Positions 16,847 through 25,625 are shown, numbered from the stretch's first letter. The stretch: DNA of 64,000 nucleotides from Rhodobacterales bacterium (GCA_021155205.1 JAJNPS010000011.1:62001-126000); one strand, 5' to 3'. The notes: generated from the sequence alone by a model not told the origin. Made by a program: numbers and translations.

Positions 16847-17695
16847 TCAGATCAGCCCGTACTGCCGTGCCTTGCCGCGCAGGAACGGCAGCCCCTCGCC
16901 GATCACCTGTTCCGTGCTGTCGGCGACAGGCCGCCAGACCGACAGCCCCCAGGCCAGTTCCGGCGGCATGTTGATGAAGCTTTCCATCGCAAGGCCGCCC
17001 TTGAACCCGATGGCCGCGAGGGTGGCGAAAATCTCGTCCCAGTCACATGTGCCCTTGCCCGGCACCCCGCGGTCGCTTTCGGAGAGGTGGATGTATTTCA
17101 ACTGACTGCGGCAGGCGAGAATGCCGTTCCCCGCGCCCTTTTCCTCGATGTTCATGTGATAGGTGTCGAGATGGACGAACAGATTGTCCGCCCCCACCCG
17201 GTCCAGCATCGCCGACGCCTGGCCTGCGGTGTTGATCAGATGCGTCTCGTAGCGGTTCACCGGCTCGATCCCGATCCCGATCCCCAGCGACTTTGCATGC
17301 TTTGCCACCGCCCGCAGGCAGGTCGCGACGTTGTTCAGTTCGGTCTCGGTAGGTGGCAGCCCCGACCTCTCGCCGATCCCGCCATAGGTGACGCCCGTCA
17401 GGGCCTCGGCCCCCATCGCGGCGGTCTTGTCGAGGGCGGTCTTGAGGAAGGCAATCCCCGCCTCTGGATTGCGCGAGGGCCAGCAGGCCTCGGGCAGGCC
17501 CAGCGAACAGACCGCCCGCATCCCCTTGCGCTCGAACAGTTTCCTGGAATGCGCCGCATCAACGATCGGCGGGTCGAGCAGCGCCACCTCGACGAAATCA
17601 AAGCCGTGGTTCGCCGCCTCGCCTACCGCAAACTCCGCCGCCTCGGGCGTCCAGCGCATGGTCCAGATACTGGAATGGATGCCGAAACCCTGCAT
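16847..17695 (-). CDS. Sugar phosphate isomerase/epimerase (TIM barrel, AP-endonuclease-2 fold)
   Basis: Protein of 282 aa similar to D-tagatose/D-allulose 3-epimerase-like enzymes. The metal-binding pattern is visible: Glu in GIGIEPVNRYE, Asp/His in VHLDTYHMNIEE, His in KYIHLSESDRG, and Glu in GGLAMESFIN. It starts MQGFGIHSSIW at 17695. It is the last gene of the minus-strand catabolic operon, 10 nt after the HAD gene. It probably interconverts a ketose or ketose derivative of the imported sugar. Exact substrate unknown; a hydroxypyruvate-isomerase-like role is possible but less likely given the motifs. Confidence 0.82.
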   Translation of the reverse strand: MQGFGIHSSIWTMRWTPEAAEFAVGEAANHGFDFVEVALLDPPIVDAAHSRKLFERKGMRAVCSLGLPEACWPSRNPEAGIAFLKTALDKTAAMGAEALTGVTYGGIGERSGLPPTETELNNVATCLRAVAKHAKSLGIGIGIEPVNRYETHLINTAGQASAMLDRVGADNLFVHLDTYHMNIEEKGAGNGILACRSQLKYIHLSESDRGVPGKGTCDWDEIFATLAAIGFKGGLAMESFINMPPELAWGLSVWRPVADSTEQVIGEGLPFLRGKARQYGLI

Positions 17696-17705
17696 GATGG
17701 CCCCT

Positions 17706-18611
17706 TTATGTCGTCGGAACGATGATGTCGGGAACGATCCCCGAAGCCGCGATGAACGGGGCAACTTCCAGCCCCCGGAACAACCCGTGATCGGTGATCA
17801 GCACCGTCCCGCACCCCGCCGCCGCCCCGCCCAGCACATCCGTGTGCAGTGTGTCGCCGACCATGGCCAGCCGGTGCGCCGGCAGCCCGGTGCGCGCGAT
17901 GGCATCGGCGAAGCCTTCGGCAAAGGGTTTTCCGAACCAGTGCACCTTGCATCCCAGCGCGTCGATCAGGTCATGTGCGAACAGCCCCGGCTCCTGGCTG
18001 AGGTCGGCCTCACGCGGGGCGACGATGTCGGGATTGGCCACGACGATGGGACGGGGGCGTTTTTCCAGCGCTCGGTGCAGATGCACCTGGAGGGCAGACG
18101 TCCAGCGTCCGGTCGACAGGAACAGGATCGCGTCGGCGCTGTCGAAAGCGGTCGGATCGGCAACCGCATCCACCACGCGCGCAGGGATATCTTCGAACGA
18201 ATCGCCCTCGCTCGAAATCGCCGCCCATGTGGCACGTGGGGCCACCGCCCCAAGCCGCGCCACTGCAACATCCCGCGACGACACCACCTCGTCGCCCGAA
18301 AAATCGAACCCCAGCCGATGATACTTCGCCAGTATCTGTGCCCGCGTATAGCTTGCGGCGTTGGTCAGCACGACCAGCCGCTTTCCCCGCGCCCGCAGGG
18401 CCGCCATCCGCGACACGGCCCCCGGGATCGCCGTCTCGCCGACATTCAGCACCCCGAAGGCATCCAGGATGAAGCCGTCATAGTGGTCCGCCGCCTGGCC
18501 TAGATGCGCCAGATGCCGCGACGCCACCGGAAATCTCGCGACCGGCAATCGCGGCCTGATTGATTCATACCGCCGGAACGCAGCCTCTGCTGCCCCTGTC
18601 CCGTCAAACAC
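17706..18611 (-). CDS. HAD-IIA family hydrolase (TIGR01459-like)
   Basis: NagD-like haloacid dehalogenase superfamily protein, 301 aa from the chosen GTG. Motif I is ILDAFGVLNVG, motif II VVLTNAAS, and motif IV MVGDTLHTDVLGG, with GKPF as the motif III region. The Asp normally two residues after the nucleophile (general acid) is Phe here (D-A-F), as in other TIGR01459-like proteins that have an aromatic at this place. The start is uncertain: GTG 18611 overlaps the SDR stop by 8 bases, TTG 18629 and GTG 18527 are alternatives. It sits in the polyol/sugar operon and could dephosphorylate a pathway intermediate or an inhibitory by-product. Confidence 0.8.
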   Translation of the reverse strand: MFDGTGAAEAAFRRYESIRPRLPVARFPVASRHLAHLGQAADHYDGFILDAFGVLNVGETAIPGAVSRMAALRARGKRLVVLTNAASYTRAQILAKYHRLGFDFSGDEVVSSRDVAVARLGAVAPRATWAAISSEGDSFEDIPARVVDAVADPTAFDSADAILFLSTGRWTSALQVHLHRALEKRPRPIVVANPDIVAPREADLSQEPGLFAHDLIDALGCKVHWFGKPFAEGFADAIARTGLPAHRLAMVGDTLHTDVLGGAAAGCGTVLITDHGLFRGLEVAPFIAASGIVPDIIVPTT

Positions 18612-19371
18612 TGGTGAACCCGCCTTCAACCATCAGCAGCGCGCCGTTGACCATCGCCGAGGCATCGGATGCCAGGTACAGCGCCGCATCCGCAATCTCC
18701 ACCGGCTCGGCAAACCGCCGCGCCGGGGTGGCATTGCGGAAGGGGTCGCCTTTTTCAGGCTTGCCCCACACCTTCTTGCCCATCGGCGTCATCACCACGG
18801 TCGGGCAGATAGCGTTGACCTGCACATTGTGCCGCGCCCATTCCGCGCACAGCGATTTCGTCAGGGCGTTCAGCCCGCCCTTCGACGCCGCATAGGCCGC
18901 ATGGTCATCCAGTGCGATCACCCCGGTCTGGCTGGAGATGTTGATCACCTTGCCCCAGCGTTGTGCAATCATCGCCGGGGCCAGCGTCCGCGCGGTGAGA
19001 AAAGGTGCGCGCAGGTTCACTGCCATCATCTGGTCCCAGTCCGTGGTCGAAAAGTCCACCGCCGGGGCGACATTGGCCATGCCCGCCGAGTTCACCAGAA
19101 TGTCGATGGTCCCCCATTCTGCCAGTGCGCGTTCGCAGGCCACCACGGGATCGGTCGGGCTTGCCATCTCGGCCACCAGCGTCAGGCATCGACGCCCCTG
19201 CGCCCGAACTGCCCCGGCCGTTGCGGCAAGGTCCGCCTCATCCCGCCCCAGCGCCACGATATCCGCGCCCGCCTCGGCAAAGACCGCCGCGATCTCGGCC
19301 CCGATGCCCTTGGATGCCCCCGTCACCAGCGCCTTGCGTCCAACAAGCGAAAATCGTTCCTGCCAGCCCAT
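18604..19371 (-). CDS. SDR family oxidoreductase (polyol dehydrogenase candidate)
   Basis: Classical SDR of 255 aa. Cofactor motif TGASKGIG, structural NSAG, catalytic Ser in ISSQTG and YAASK. C-terminal MVNGALLMVEGGF. It resembles gluconate 5-dehydrogenase/polyol-type SDRs. It starts 3 nt after the SIS gene stop and overlaps the HAD gene, so it belongs to the minus-strand operon. Likely job (inference): NAD(P)-linked oxidation or reduction of the imported polyol or keto-sugar. Confidence 0.88.
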   Translation of the reverse strand: MGWQERFSLVGRKALVTGASKGIGAEIAAVFAEAGADIVALGRDEADLAATAGAVRAQGRRCLTLVAEMASPTDPVVACERALAEWGTIDILVNSAGMANVAPAVDFSTTDWDQMMAVNLRAPFLTARTLAPAMIAQRWGKVINISSQTGVIALDDHAAYAASKGGLNALTKSLCAEWARHNVQVNAICPTVVMTPMGKKVWGKPEKGDPFRNATPARRFAEPVEIADAALYLASDASAMVNGALLMVEGGFTSV

Positions 19372-19374
19372 CGC

Positions 19375-19935
19375 CTACTCCAGGTTCGTATGGCGTGCCC
19401 GCATTGCGGCGGGGTCGACGCCCAGATGATCGCGCAAGGCGAGGATCAAAAGTTCAAACGTCAGATATTGCGCCCCTTCGAACAGCGACCCCATCGGCAG
19501 CACGGACGTCACCGGGCCCTGATCGTTCGCCATCGTCTGTGCCGGAATCAGCAACACCAGATCAGCGGCCCGCGCGGCACTCCCGTCAGGTGTCGCGGTA
19601 ACGCAAGCGACCTTGGCCCCCGCCGCCCGCGCCACCCCAACCAGCCCCATCACGGTCGAAAATGCCCCCGGACCCGCGCTGACCACCAGCACGTCCCCCG
19701 TTCCGACCGGAGGGCAGGACATGTCCCCGACCACATGCGCATCAAGGCCCATGTGATAAAGCCGCATCGCCAGGGCGCGCATCATCAGCCCTTCGCGCCC
19801 GACGCCATGGCAGGCGATCCGCCCGGCACCGGCAAGGGTCAACACCAGCGCCTCCATCTGTGCTCCATCGACGCCCGCCGTGGCGTTGCGGATCTCCTCG
19901 GCGGCACGCCCCGCCATGGCCTTGTAATCGCGCAT
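19375..19935 (-). CDS. SIS-domain sugar phosphate isomerase (6-phospho-3-hexuloisomerase-like)
   Basis: Single SIS domain, 186 aa, the size of HxlB/Phi proteins. The phosphosugar-binding strands are IACHGVGREGLMMRALAMRL and VLVVSAGPGAFSTVMGL, followed by VACVTATPDGSAARAADLVL. In characterised relatives the domain isomerises a 3-keto-hexose 6-phosphate to fructose 6-phosphate. No hexulose-6-phosphate synthase (HxlA) is next to it, so formaldehyde assimilation is not implied. In this operon it more likely isomerises a ketose phosphate made by the neighbouring kinase and dehydrogenase. Only 2 nt separate it from the araM-like gene. Confidence 0.82.
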   Translation of the reverse strand: MRDYKAMAGRAAEEIRNATAGVDGAQMEALVLTLAGAGRIACHGVGREGLMMRALAMRLYHMGLDAHVVGDMSCPPVGTGDVLVVSAGPGAFSTVMGLVGVARAAGAKVACVTATPDGSAARAADLVLLIPAQTMANDQGPVTSVLPMGSLFEGAQYLTFELLILALRDHLGVDPAAMRARHTNLE

Positions 19936-19937
19936 GA

Positions 19938-21287
19938 CTACCCTCGTTTTGCCCGCACCGGCACGCCCGGCAACGTCGCTGTCACTGCGGATCGCAAAAG
20001 TCCCGTCTCGTCCAGAAAATCCAGCACAGTGTAGCGGCTGCGCAGGAACCGCGCATTCAGGATGGTGCGCTGCAGATAGTTGCGGTCAACCTCGATTTCG
20101 GCGGCCTCGGCAGGTGCCCCGGCCGCATGCAGCGCCGCGGCCATGTCCGATGCGGGGCCAAGCTGTGCTGCCAGCCGCCCGCGCAGGTCCGGCCAGATGC
20201 GCCGGATGGTGTCGAGCCGGTCGCGCAATGCCTGCGGCGCCAGATGCTTGGCTGACGTTTCCTCGATCGCGCGGGCGGCGATTTCGCCGGTGCCGAGGCT
20301 GGCGCGGATTTCCGCAGCCTTGTCGTTCATCGACGTCGCCCCCGCAGCCACTGCTGCCACGTCCAGCCGCGTCAAATCCTGTGTACCCAGCCAGTCGTAA
20401 AGCCTGAGCGACGCCACTGTTCCGACCGCCACGCAGGCCCCATGGCTGACCCGTTCACCGTCTTGGCTCAGGTCATCCATCTCCCAAAGATGCGCGATCT
20501 GGTGGTCGGCGCCCGAGGCCGGGCGCGACGACCCGTGCAGCTCCATCGCCAGCCCCACCATCGTCAGCCCGGCAAACAACCCCTCGATGGCTGCCCGTTC
20601 CCCTGCGGCAATCCGGCCCGGCCCCGCCAGCCAGCCGCGCAACGGCCCCTGCACCATCGGCCAGGCGACATCGTCAATCGGCTCCACCCCGAGCGCATCG
20701 GCCAGGATCCAGTCGCCCCCCGCTGGCACCTTGCCCGCCAGATCGCCATACCCCCAGCCGGTCATCGCACGGGGTGCCGCAGAAATGATATCCAGATCGC
20801 CCAGAATCGCGCGCGCGGGCCGACACTGGATGGTCTTCTTGAATCCCTTGTCCGACAGAGGCGCGCCTGCCGAGGTATAGCCGTCCATCGACGCCGCCGT
20901 CGCCACGCACAGATAGGGGCGGCCCAGCCCGAATGCCGCGTGCTTGACGACATCGTTGATCACGCCTGATCCCACCGCCACGGGCACGGACCCATCCGTC
21001 GCCAGAACCGCCTGCAACCGATCCGCCAGCTCCACGCTCGGCTTCGGACGCGGACGGCCCGGCAGGATATGCCGCCGCACCGGAATGCCAGATGCCACCA
21101 GCGCCGCCTCCACCGCCTGACCCGCCGCCGCCCAGGTGTTGTCATCCGCGATGATGCAGGCCGGACCGGTCCCGAACTGCCGACGGAACAGCGCGCCCGC
21201 CTGGGCCAGAACGTCCTCCCCGATCAGCACTTCGGCCACGTTGCGCGACAGTGCGATGGCGCGCGCGATGTCATCGCCCGCCATCAC
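19938..21287 (-). CDS. AraM-like sn-glycerol-1-phosphate dehydrogenase family protein
   Basis: Metal-dependent NAD(P) dehydrogenase of the DHQ synthase/iron-alcohol-dehydrogenase superfamily, 449 aa. Seen: the nucleotide-binding VAVGSGVINDVVKHAA, then CVATAASMDGYTSAGAPL, which is diagnostic for AraM/EgsA, metal ligands in SGADHQIAHLWEM and GERVSHG, and a C-terminal helical domain with VDRNYLQRTILNARFLRSRYTVLDFL. Bacillus AraM interconverts DHAP and glycerol-1-phosphate. Bacteria do not use G1P for lipids, and this copy is in a sugar operon, so it may act on another polyol phosphate. The stop of the ABC ATPase gene overlaps its start by 4 nt. Confidence 0.85.
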   Translation of the reverse strand: MMAGDDIARAIALSRNVAEVLIGEDVLAQAGALFRRQFGTGPACIIADDNTWAAAGQAVEAALVASGIPVRRHILPGRPRPKPSVELADRLQAVLATDGSVPVAVGSGVINDVVKHAAFGLGRPYLCVATAASMDGYTSAGAPLSDKGFKKTIQCRPARAILGDLDIISAAPRAMTGWGYGDLAGKVPAGGDWILADALGVEPIDDVAWPMVQGPLRGWLAGPGRIAAGERAAIEGLFAGLTMVGLAMELHGSSRPASGADHQIAHLWEMDDLSQDGERVSHGACVAVGTVASLRLYDWLGTQDLTRLDVAAVAAGATSMNDKAAEIRASLGTGEIAARAIEETSAKHLAPQALRDRLDTIRRIWPDLRGRLAAQLGPASDMAAALHAAGAPAEAAEIEVDRNYLQRTILNARFLRSRYTVLDFLDETGLLRSAVTATLPGVPVRAKRG

Positions 21288-22342
21288 GCCGTCCCCGACC
21301 GTAACGTTCGCCCGTCCGCGCCGAACTGGTGCAGGCGTCCTGCGGGCAGGCCAAGGCCGACCCCGTCGCCATGGTTCAGTTCCGTATCCCCCTCGGCGCG
21401 CACGACAAGCGTCTGGCTGTCCGCCGTCGTCACATAGAGATAGGCATCACCGCCAAGCGTTTCGCGCAGCACGACCTTTGCAGGCAGATCGCCCGAACCG
21501 GCAGGTTTCAGCACGATATGTTCGGGCCTGATCCCAAGGCGGACGGCCTCCGGTGCCGCCATCGCCGCCAACCGCACGCCCGCCGCCGCGACCCGCCCTC
21601 CATCATCTGTCATGGCCATGAAATTCATCGCGGGGGCTCCGATGAACCCCGCGACGAACTCTGTCGCCGGACGGTGGTAAAGGTCCATCGGACTGCCCAC
21701 CTGCTCCACCCTTCCGGCGTTCAGGACCACGATCTTGTCGGCCATGGTCATCGCCTCGACCTGGTCATGCGTGACGTAGATCATCGTCGCACCCAGCGTC
21801 CGGTGCAGCGCCTCCAGCTCCACCCGCATCTGAACGCGCAACTTGGCGTCGAGGTTGGACAGGGGTTCGTCGAACAGGAACGCCTTGGGGCTTTTCACGA
21901 TCGCCCGCCCGATGGCGACGCGCTGGCGCTGACCTCCCGACAGGTGCGCGGGTTTGCGGTCAAGGTAGGGTTCCAGCTGCAACACCCGCGCCGCCTCGGC
22001 CACCCGTTTCGCGCGCTCAGCCACGGCCACGTTGTTGACCTTCATCCCGAATTCCATGTTCTCGCGCACCGTCATGTGCGGGTAAAGCGCATAGGACTGG
22101 AACACCATCGCCACGTCGCGGTCCGACGGCGCAAGGCCCGTCACATCCGCCCCGCCAATGGTGATCGCGCCCGCCGAGATGTCCTCCAGCCCCGCGATGG
22201 CGCGCAAGAGCGTTGACTTGCCGCAGCCCGACGGGCCGACGAAAACCGCAAACTCCCCGTCCGCGATGTCCAGGCTGATACCATGCAGCGCCTGGGCCGC
22301 GCCGTAGAACTTGTTCACCCCTGCCAGCCTGACTTCGGCCAT
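21284..22342 (-). CDS. ABC transporter ATP-binding protein, UgpC/MalK type
   Basis: Carbohydrate importer ATPase, 352 aa, peripheral on the inner membrane. Walker A GPSGCGKSTLL, signature LSGGQRQRVAIGRA, Walker B AFLFDEPLSNLDAKLR, and switch His in YVTHDQVEA. The C-terminal TOBE/regulatory domain includes LGIRPEHIVL. It starts MAEVRLAGVNKFYG at 22342. It leads the minus-strand operon and is divergent from its own permeases and binding protein, so the transporter is split across both operons. Confidence 0.93.
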   Translation of the reverse strand: MAEVRLAGVNKFYGAAQALHGISLDIADGEFAVFVGPSGCGKSTLLRAIAGLEDISAGAITIGGADVTGLAPSDRDVAMVFQSYALYPHMTVRENMEFGMKVNNVAVAERAKRVAEAARVLQLEPYLDRKPAHLSGGQRQRVAIGRAIVKSPKAFLFDEPLSNLDAKLRVQMRVELEALHRTLGATMIYVTHDQVEAMTMADKIVVLNAGRVEQVGSPMDLYHRPATEFVAGFIGAPAMNFMAMTDDGGRVAAAGVRLAAMAAPEAVRLGIRPEHIVLKPAGSGDLPAKVVLRETLGGDAYLYVTTADSQTLVVRAEGDTELNHGDGVGLGLPAGRLHQFGADGRTLRSGTA

Positions 22343-22485
22343 CGCCCACTTCCCCCGCTTCGCCGCCGATCCGGCGCATGCCTGCATTTTCCCGATTGAC
22401 TCGGCGTCAATTCGATACATTTATATCGACAGCGTTACAAATGGAAGTCAACTGCGAAACGCTGATCCTTTGGGAGGGAGAAACC
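22343..22485. promoter_or_regulatory. Divergent promoter/operator region of the sugar cluster
   Basis: Plus-strand promoter: TTGACT (22396-22401), 18-bp spacer, TTTATA (22420-22425). Two perfect palindromes overlap it: TTGAC-5 nt-GTCAA (22396-22410) on the -35, and TCGATA-6 nt-TATCGA (22413-22428 region) over the -10. A ligand-controlled repressor bound here would block the binding-protein promoter and, by proximity, the divergent ATPase promoter. The SorC-type protein encoded at 25626 is the natural candidate (inference). GGGAGGGAG precedes the binding-protein ATG. Confidence 0.6.
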
Positions 22486-23826
22486 ATGAAACTGAAGATG
22501 CAGTCCAGTGTCCTTGCGCTGGCATCCGCCGCGGTCCTTGGCGGTGCGGGCGGGGCCGGGGCCTGGACCCTGGAAGAGGCCGCCAAACCCTATGCCGGGA
22601 CCGAACTGGAAGTGCTGTTCCTGGACCGGCCCGGTTATAACGCCGCGATCACCATGCTGCCGGAGTTCGAGGCCGCGACCGGCATCAAGGTCAACTACAC
22701 CACCGTGCCTTACGAGAACGCACTGGGCGAACAGGTCCGCGATTTCGTCGCCGGCGGCGATCTTGACATCGCGCTGATCGACCTGGTCTGGATCGGCAAC
22801 TTTGCCGAAAACGGCTGGATCGTCCCGTCTGAAACCTTTGTCAAGAATCCCGCCCTTGCCGATCCGGCGCTTGACATGGCGGACTTTTTCCCGCTGGTCC
22901 TGGACGCCTTTGGCAGCTGGAATGGCGTGAACTACGGCCTGCCCTTCGACAACTATTCGGGCCTTCTGTTCTACAACAGTTGCATGCTGAAGGATGCCGG
23001 TTTCGACAAGCCGCCCGCCACCTGGCAAGAGGTGATGGACACCTATGGCCCCGCGCTGACCAAGGGTGGCAAATATGCCTACGCGCTCCAGTCCAAGCGC
23101 AACGAGACGCAGTCGGCCGACAGTTTTGCGCGGTTCCTGTGGCCCTTTGGCGGTTCGTTCCTGAACGCCGAATTCAAGTCCAACCTGAACAGTCCGGAAT
23201 CGCAGGCCGGTCTCAAGTTCCGCCAGGACCTGATGAAGTTCATGCCCGAGGGCATCGTCGCCTATGACCATGCCGAGACGGTCAACGCCTTTGCCCAGGG
23301 CGATGTCGCGATGATCACCGAATGGTCGGCGTTCTATTCGACCGTGGTCAGCCCGGAGACCTCGAAAGTGGCCGATTGCGTCGCGATTGCGCCCGAACCA
23401 AGCGGCCCTGCTGGCCGCAAGCCCGCGCTGGGCGGGTTCTCGCTGGCCGTGGCATCACAGGCGGATGACGCCGAAAAGGCGGCCGGCTGGCTCTTCATCC
23501 AGTGGGTGACGTCCAAGGCCAATGCTGGAAAGTATCTGGAAATGGGGGGTGTTCCGGCCCGCCAGTCGGCCTATGCCGATCCGGCACTTGCGGCGAAGTT
23601 CAAGTTCATTCCCGCCCTTGTGGAAAGCTGGCAGGCCGGTGTGCCGGAGTTCCGTCCGCGCTTTGCCGAGTGGCCCGCAATCACCGAGATCGTGCAGGAA
23701 TGGGGCACCAAGATGATGCTGGGCGAGGTCAGCATCGACGAGGGAGCCAAGACCATCGGCACCAAGATGGAAGAGGTCCTGGCCAAAGCCGGCTACTACG
23801 ACGGCAAGAAGCCGCTGGCGCAGTAA
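22486..23826 (+). CDS. ABC transporter extracellular solute-binding protein (family 1)
   Basis: Periplasmic sugar/polyol binding protein, 446 aa. An N-terminal signal peptide (residues 1-26, ending GGAGGAGAW) precedes the mature domain. Family 1 features: GNFAENGWIVPSETF, a mobile ligand-binding fold with NYGLPFDNYSGLLFYNSCML, and MITEWSAFYSTV, resembling sorbitol/mannitol- and maltose-type receptors. It starts at 22486 behind a strong ribosome-binding site. A 9-bp hairpin follows the gene, as is common after highly expressed binding-protein genes. The ligand cannot be read from sequence. Confidence 0.92.
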   Translation: MKLKMQSSVLALASAAVLGGAGGAGAWTLEEAAKPYAGTELEVLFLDRPGYNAAITMLPEFEAATGIKVNYTTVPYENALGEQVRDFVAGGDLDIALIDLVWIGNFAENGWIVPSETFVKNPALADPALDMADFFPLVLDAFGSWNGVNYGLPFDNYSGLLFYNSCMLKDAGFDKPPATWQEVMDTYGPALTKGGKYAYALQSKRNETQSADSFARFLWPFGGSFLNAEFKSNLNSPESQAGLKFRQDLMKFMPEGIVAYDHAETVNAFAQGDVAMITEWSAFYSTVVSPETSKVADCVAIAPEPSGPAGRKPALGGFSLAVASQADDAEKAAGWLFIQWVTSKANAGKYLEMGGVPARQSAYADPALAAKFKFIPALVESWQAGVPEFRPRFAEWPAITEIVQEWGTKMMLGEVSIDEGAKTIGTKMEEVLAKAGYYDGKKPLAQ

Positions 23827-23853
23827 CCGGTTCCGGCGCTTTATCCGCCACCG

Positions 23854-23878
23854 GCCCCGGCAAACCATTGCCGGGGTC
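23854..23878 (+). terminator. Hairpin between binding-protein and permease genes
   Basis: CCCCGGCAA - ACCA - TTGCCGGGG is a perfect 9-bp stem (23855-23876) with no U-run. It probably stabilises the binding-protein mRNA 3' end or reduces read-through, so that more receptor than permease is made, as known for malE-malF. Confidence 0.6.
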
Positions 23879-23908
23879 ATCCCGTCCCCGATCCCGAAGG
23901 CCGCAGAA

Positions 23909-24787
23909 ATGACCACCGTAACCCGTCGCCGCACCATCGCAGCGTTCCTAGGCCCGGCGGTTGCGGCACTGGTCATCGTGGGCATCGCGCCGTTGCTCTA
24001 TGCGATCTGGAAAAGCCTGCATGACTTCAACCTGACCAAGATGGCGCAGCAAAAGTTCGTCGGCCTCGCCAATTACGCCGCCGTCCTGGCCGACCCGGTC
24101 TTCTGGCAGGCGATGGGCCGAACCGCGACGCTGTTTCTGGTCGCCGTTCCCATCCAGATCGCGCTTGGCCTGATCATCGCGCTGGTCCTGCACCGCCCCG
24201 GCCTGACGCTGTTCAAGACCCTCACGCGGCTGTCGCTGGTTCTGCCGATGGCCACGACATATGCCGTCGTGGGGTTGCTGGCGCAGGTCATGCTGAACCA
24301 GAAATACGGTGTCATCAACCAGATGCTGGGCTGGATCGGTGTCGATGCGATCAATTTCATCGGCGACCCGACAAATGCATTCATTGCCGTGATCCTGTGG
24401 GACATCTGGCAATGGACACCCTTTGTCGCCCTTGTCCTGCTGGCGGGCCTGTCCACCGTTCCCCCCGAGATCGAAGAGGCGGCCATGCTGGAGACGAAAT
24501 CCAACTGGACCGTCCTGCGATATGTGCAGTTGCCGTTCCTGATCCCCAGCCTTGTCGCCGTTCTGATCCTGCGCACCGCCGACACGCTCAAGCTGTTTGA
24601 CATGCCGTTCACGATGACACGCGGCGGTCCGGGGGCCGCGACCGAATTCATCGCCGTCCTGATCGAGCGGGTCGGCAACCGGCAGTTCGACATCGGCCTC
24701 GCCTCGGCGCAGTCGATCATCATGCTGGCGATCACGATCTTTCTGGCCCGCCTCTACATCCGTTTCTTCTACCGCGAGGTGCGCTGA
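23909..24787 (+). CDS. Sugar ABC transporter permease (MalF/UgpA type)
   Basis: Inner-membrane channel subunit, 292 aa, with six predicted membrane segments (first: FLGPAVAALVIVGIAPLLYAI). The EAA loop that contacts the ATPase is EIEEAAMLETKSNWTVLRYVQLP, followed by LIPSLVAVLILRTADTLKLF. It pairs with the second permease one base downstream. Confidence 0.92.
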   Translation: MTTVTRRRTIAAFLGPAVAALVIVGIAPLLYAIWKSLHDFNLTKMAQQKFVGLANYAAVLADPVFWQAMGRTATLFLVAVPIQIALGLIIALVLHRPGLTLFKTLTRLSLVLPMATTYAVVGLLAQVMLNQKYGVINQMLGWIGVDAINFIGDPTNAFIAVILWDIWQWTPFVALVLLAGLSTVPPEIEEAAMLETKSNWTVLRYVQLPFLIPSLVAVLILRTADTLKLFDMPFTMTRGGPGAATEFIAVLIERVGNRQFDIGLASAQSIIMLAITIFLARLYIRFFYREVR

Positions 24788-24788
24788 T

Positions 24789-25616
24789 ATGGCCGCCCCC
24801 GTCCAGCGCCGCAGTCTGGTGAGCGAGGCCGTGGTCCTGACCCTCATCTGTGCCTTTTGCGTGTTTCCGTTCTACTGGATGGTCACGACCAGCCTGAAAA
24901 CGCAGGTCGTCGCCCTGCAGTCCCCGCCGGTCTGGTGGTTCACCCCCACCCTCGCGAACTATTGGGAAGTGCTGTTTGAGGACAAGGTCGGCGTCTCGCT
25001 CATCAATTCCATCATCGTGGCCAGCGCCACCACTGCGCTTGCGGTGATCCTCGGCACCCCCGCTGCCTATGCACTGGCGCGGTTCGAATTCCGTGGCAAG
25101 CAGGACCTCTGGTTCTGGTTCATCACCAACCGCTTCGTGTCGCCCGTCGTCCTTGCCTTTCCGGTGTTTCTCATCAGCCGCGAACTGGGCCTGCGCGACA
25201 CCCATCTTGCGCTGATCCTGATGTACCTGACCTTTACCCTGCCGATCGTGATCTGGATCTGCACCGACCAGTTCCGCAGCATCCCCCGCGAACTGGATGA
25301 GGCCGCGATGCTGGAAGGCGCGTCGCAGTTCCGCATCTTCCGCTCGATCTGCCTGCCGCTGGCGATGCCTGGCGTCGCGGTCAGCGCGATCCTGTCGTTC
25401 ATCTTCAGCTGGAACGAGCTTCTCTTCGCCTACATCCTCGCCCCCAAGGCCGCGAAAACCGCCCCCGCCATGGCCGTCACCTTCATGGAGGGCTATGACG
25501 TTCCTTACGGAAAGATCATGGCAACCTCGACCCTGATCGTGATCCCGGTCTTGATCTTTGCCCTTCTGGCATCGAAACACTTGGTGCGCGGCCTGACGAT
25601 GGGCGCTGTCAAGTAA
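24789..25616 (+). CDS. Sugar ABC transporter permease (MalG/UgpE type)
   Basis: Second channel subunit, 275 aa, six predicted membrane segments. N-terminal FYWMVTTSLKTQ is typical of the MalG family; the EAA loop is ELDEAAMLEGASQFRIFRSI, then SFIFSWNELLFAYIL. Its start is directly behind the first permease's stop. It completes a binding protein - permease - permease - ATPase importer with the genes on both sides of the divergent promoter. Confidence 0.92.
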   Translation: MAAPVQRRSLVSEAVVLTLICAFCVFPFYWMVTTSLKTQVVALQSPPVWWFTPTLANYWEVLFEDKVGVSLINSIIVASATTALAVILGTPAAYALARFEFRGKQDLWFWFITNRFVSPVVLAFPVFLISRELGLRDTHLALILMYLTFTLPIVIWICTDQFRSIPRELDEAAMLEGASQFRIFRSICLPLAMPGVAVSAILSFIFSWNELLFAYILAPKAAKTAPAMAVTFMEGYDVPYGKIMATSTLIVIPVLIFALLASKHLVRGLTMGAVK

Positions 25617-25625
25617 AGGTCGCCC

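Noticed and set aside
16847..17695. Classification of this TIM-barrel gene as hydroxypyruvate isomerase
   Set aside because: Its metal-site motifs (IEPVNRYE, HLDTYHMN) match tagatose/allulose epimerases better than the Hyi at 56592-57368.
19375..19935. Ribulose monophosphate (formaldehyde) pathway
   Set aside because: The SIS protein resembles Phi, but no hexulose-6-phosphate synthase is present and the context is a sugar importer operon.
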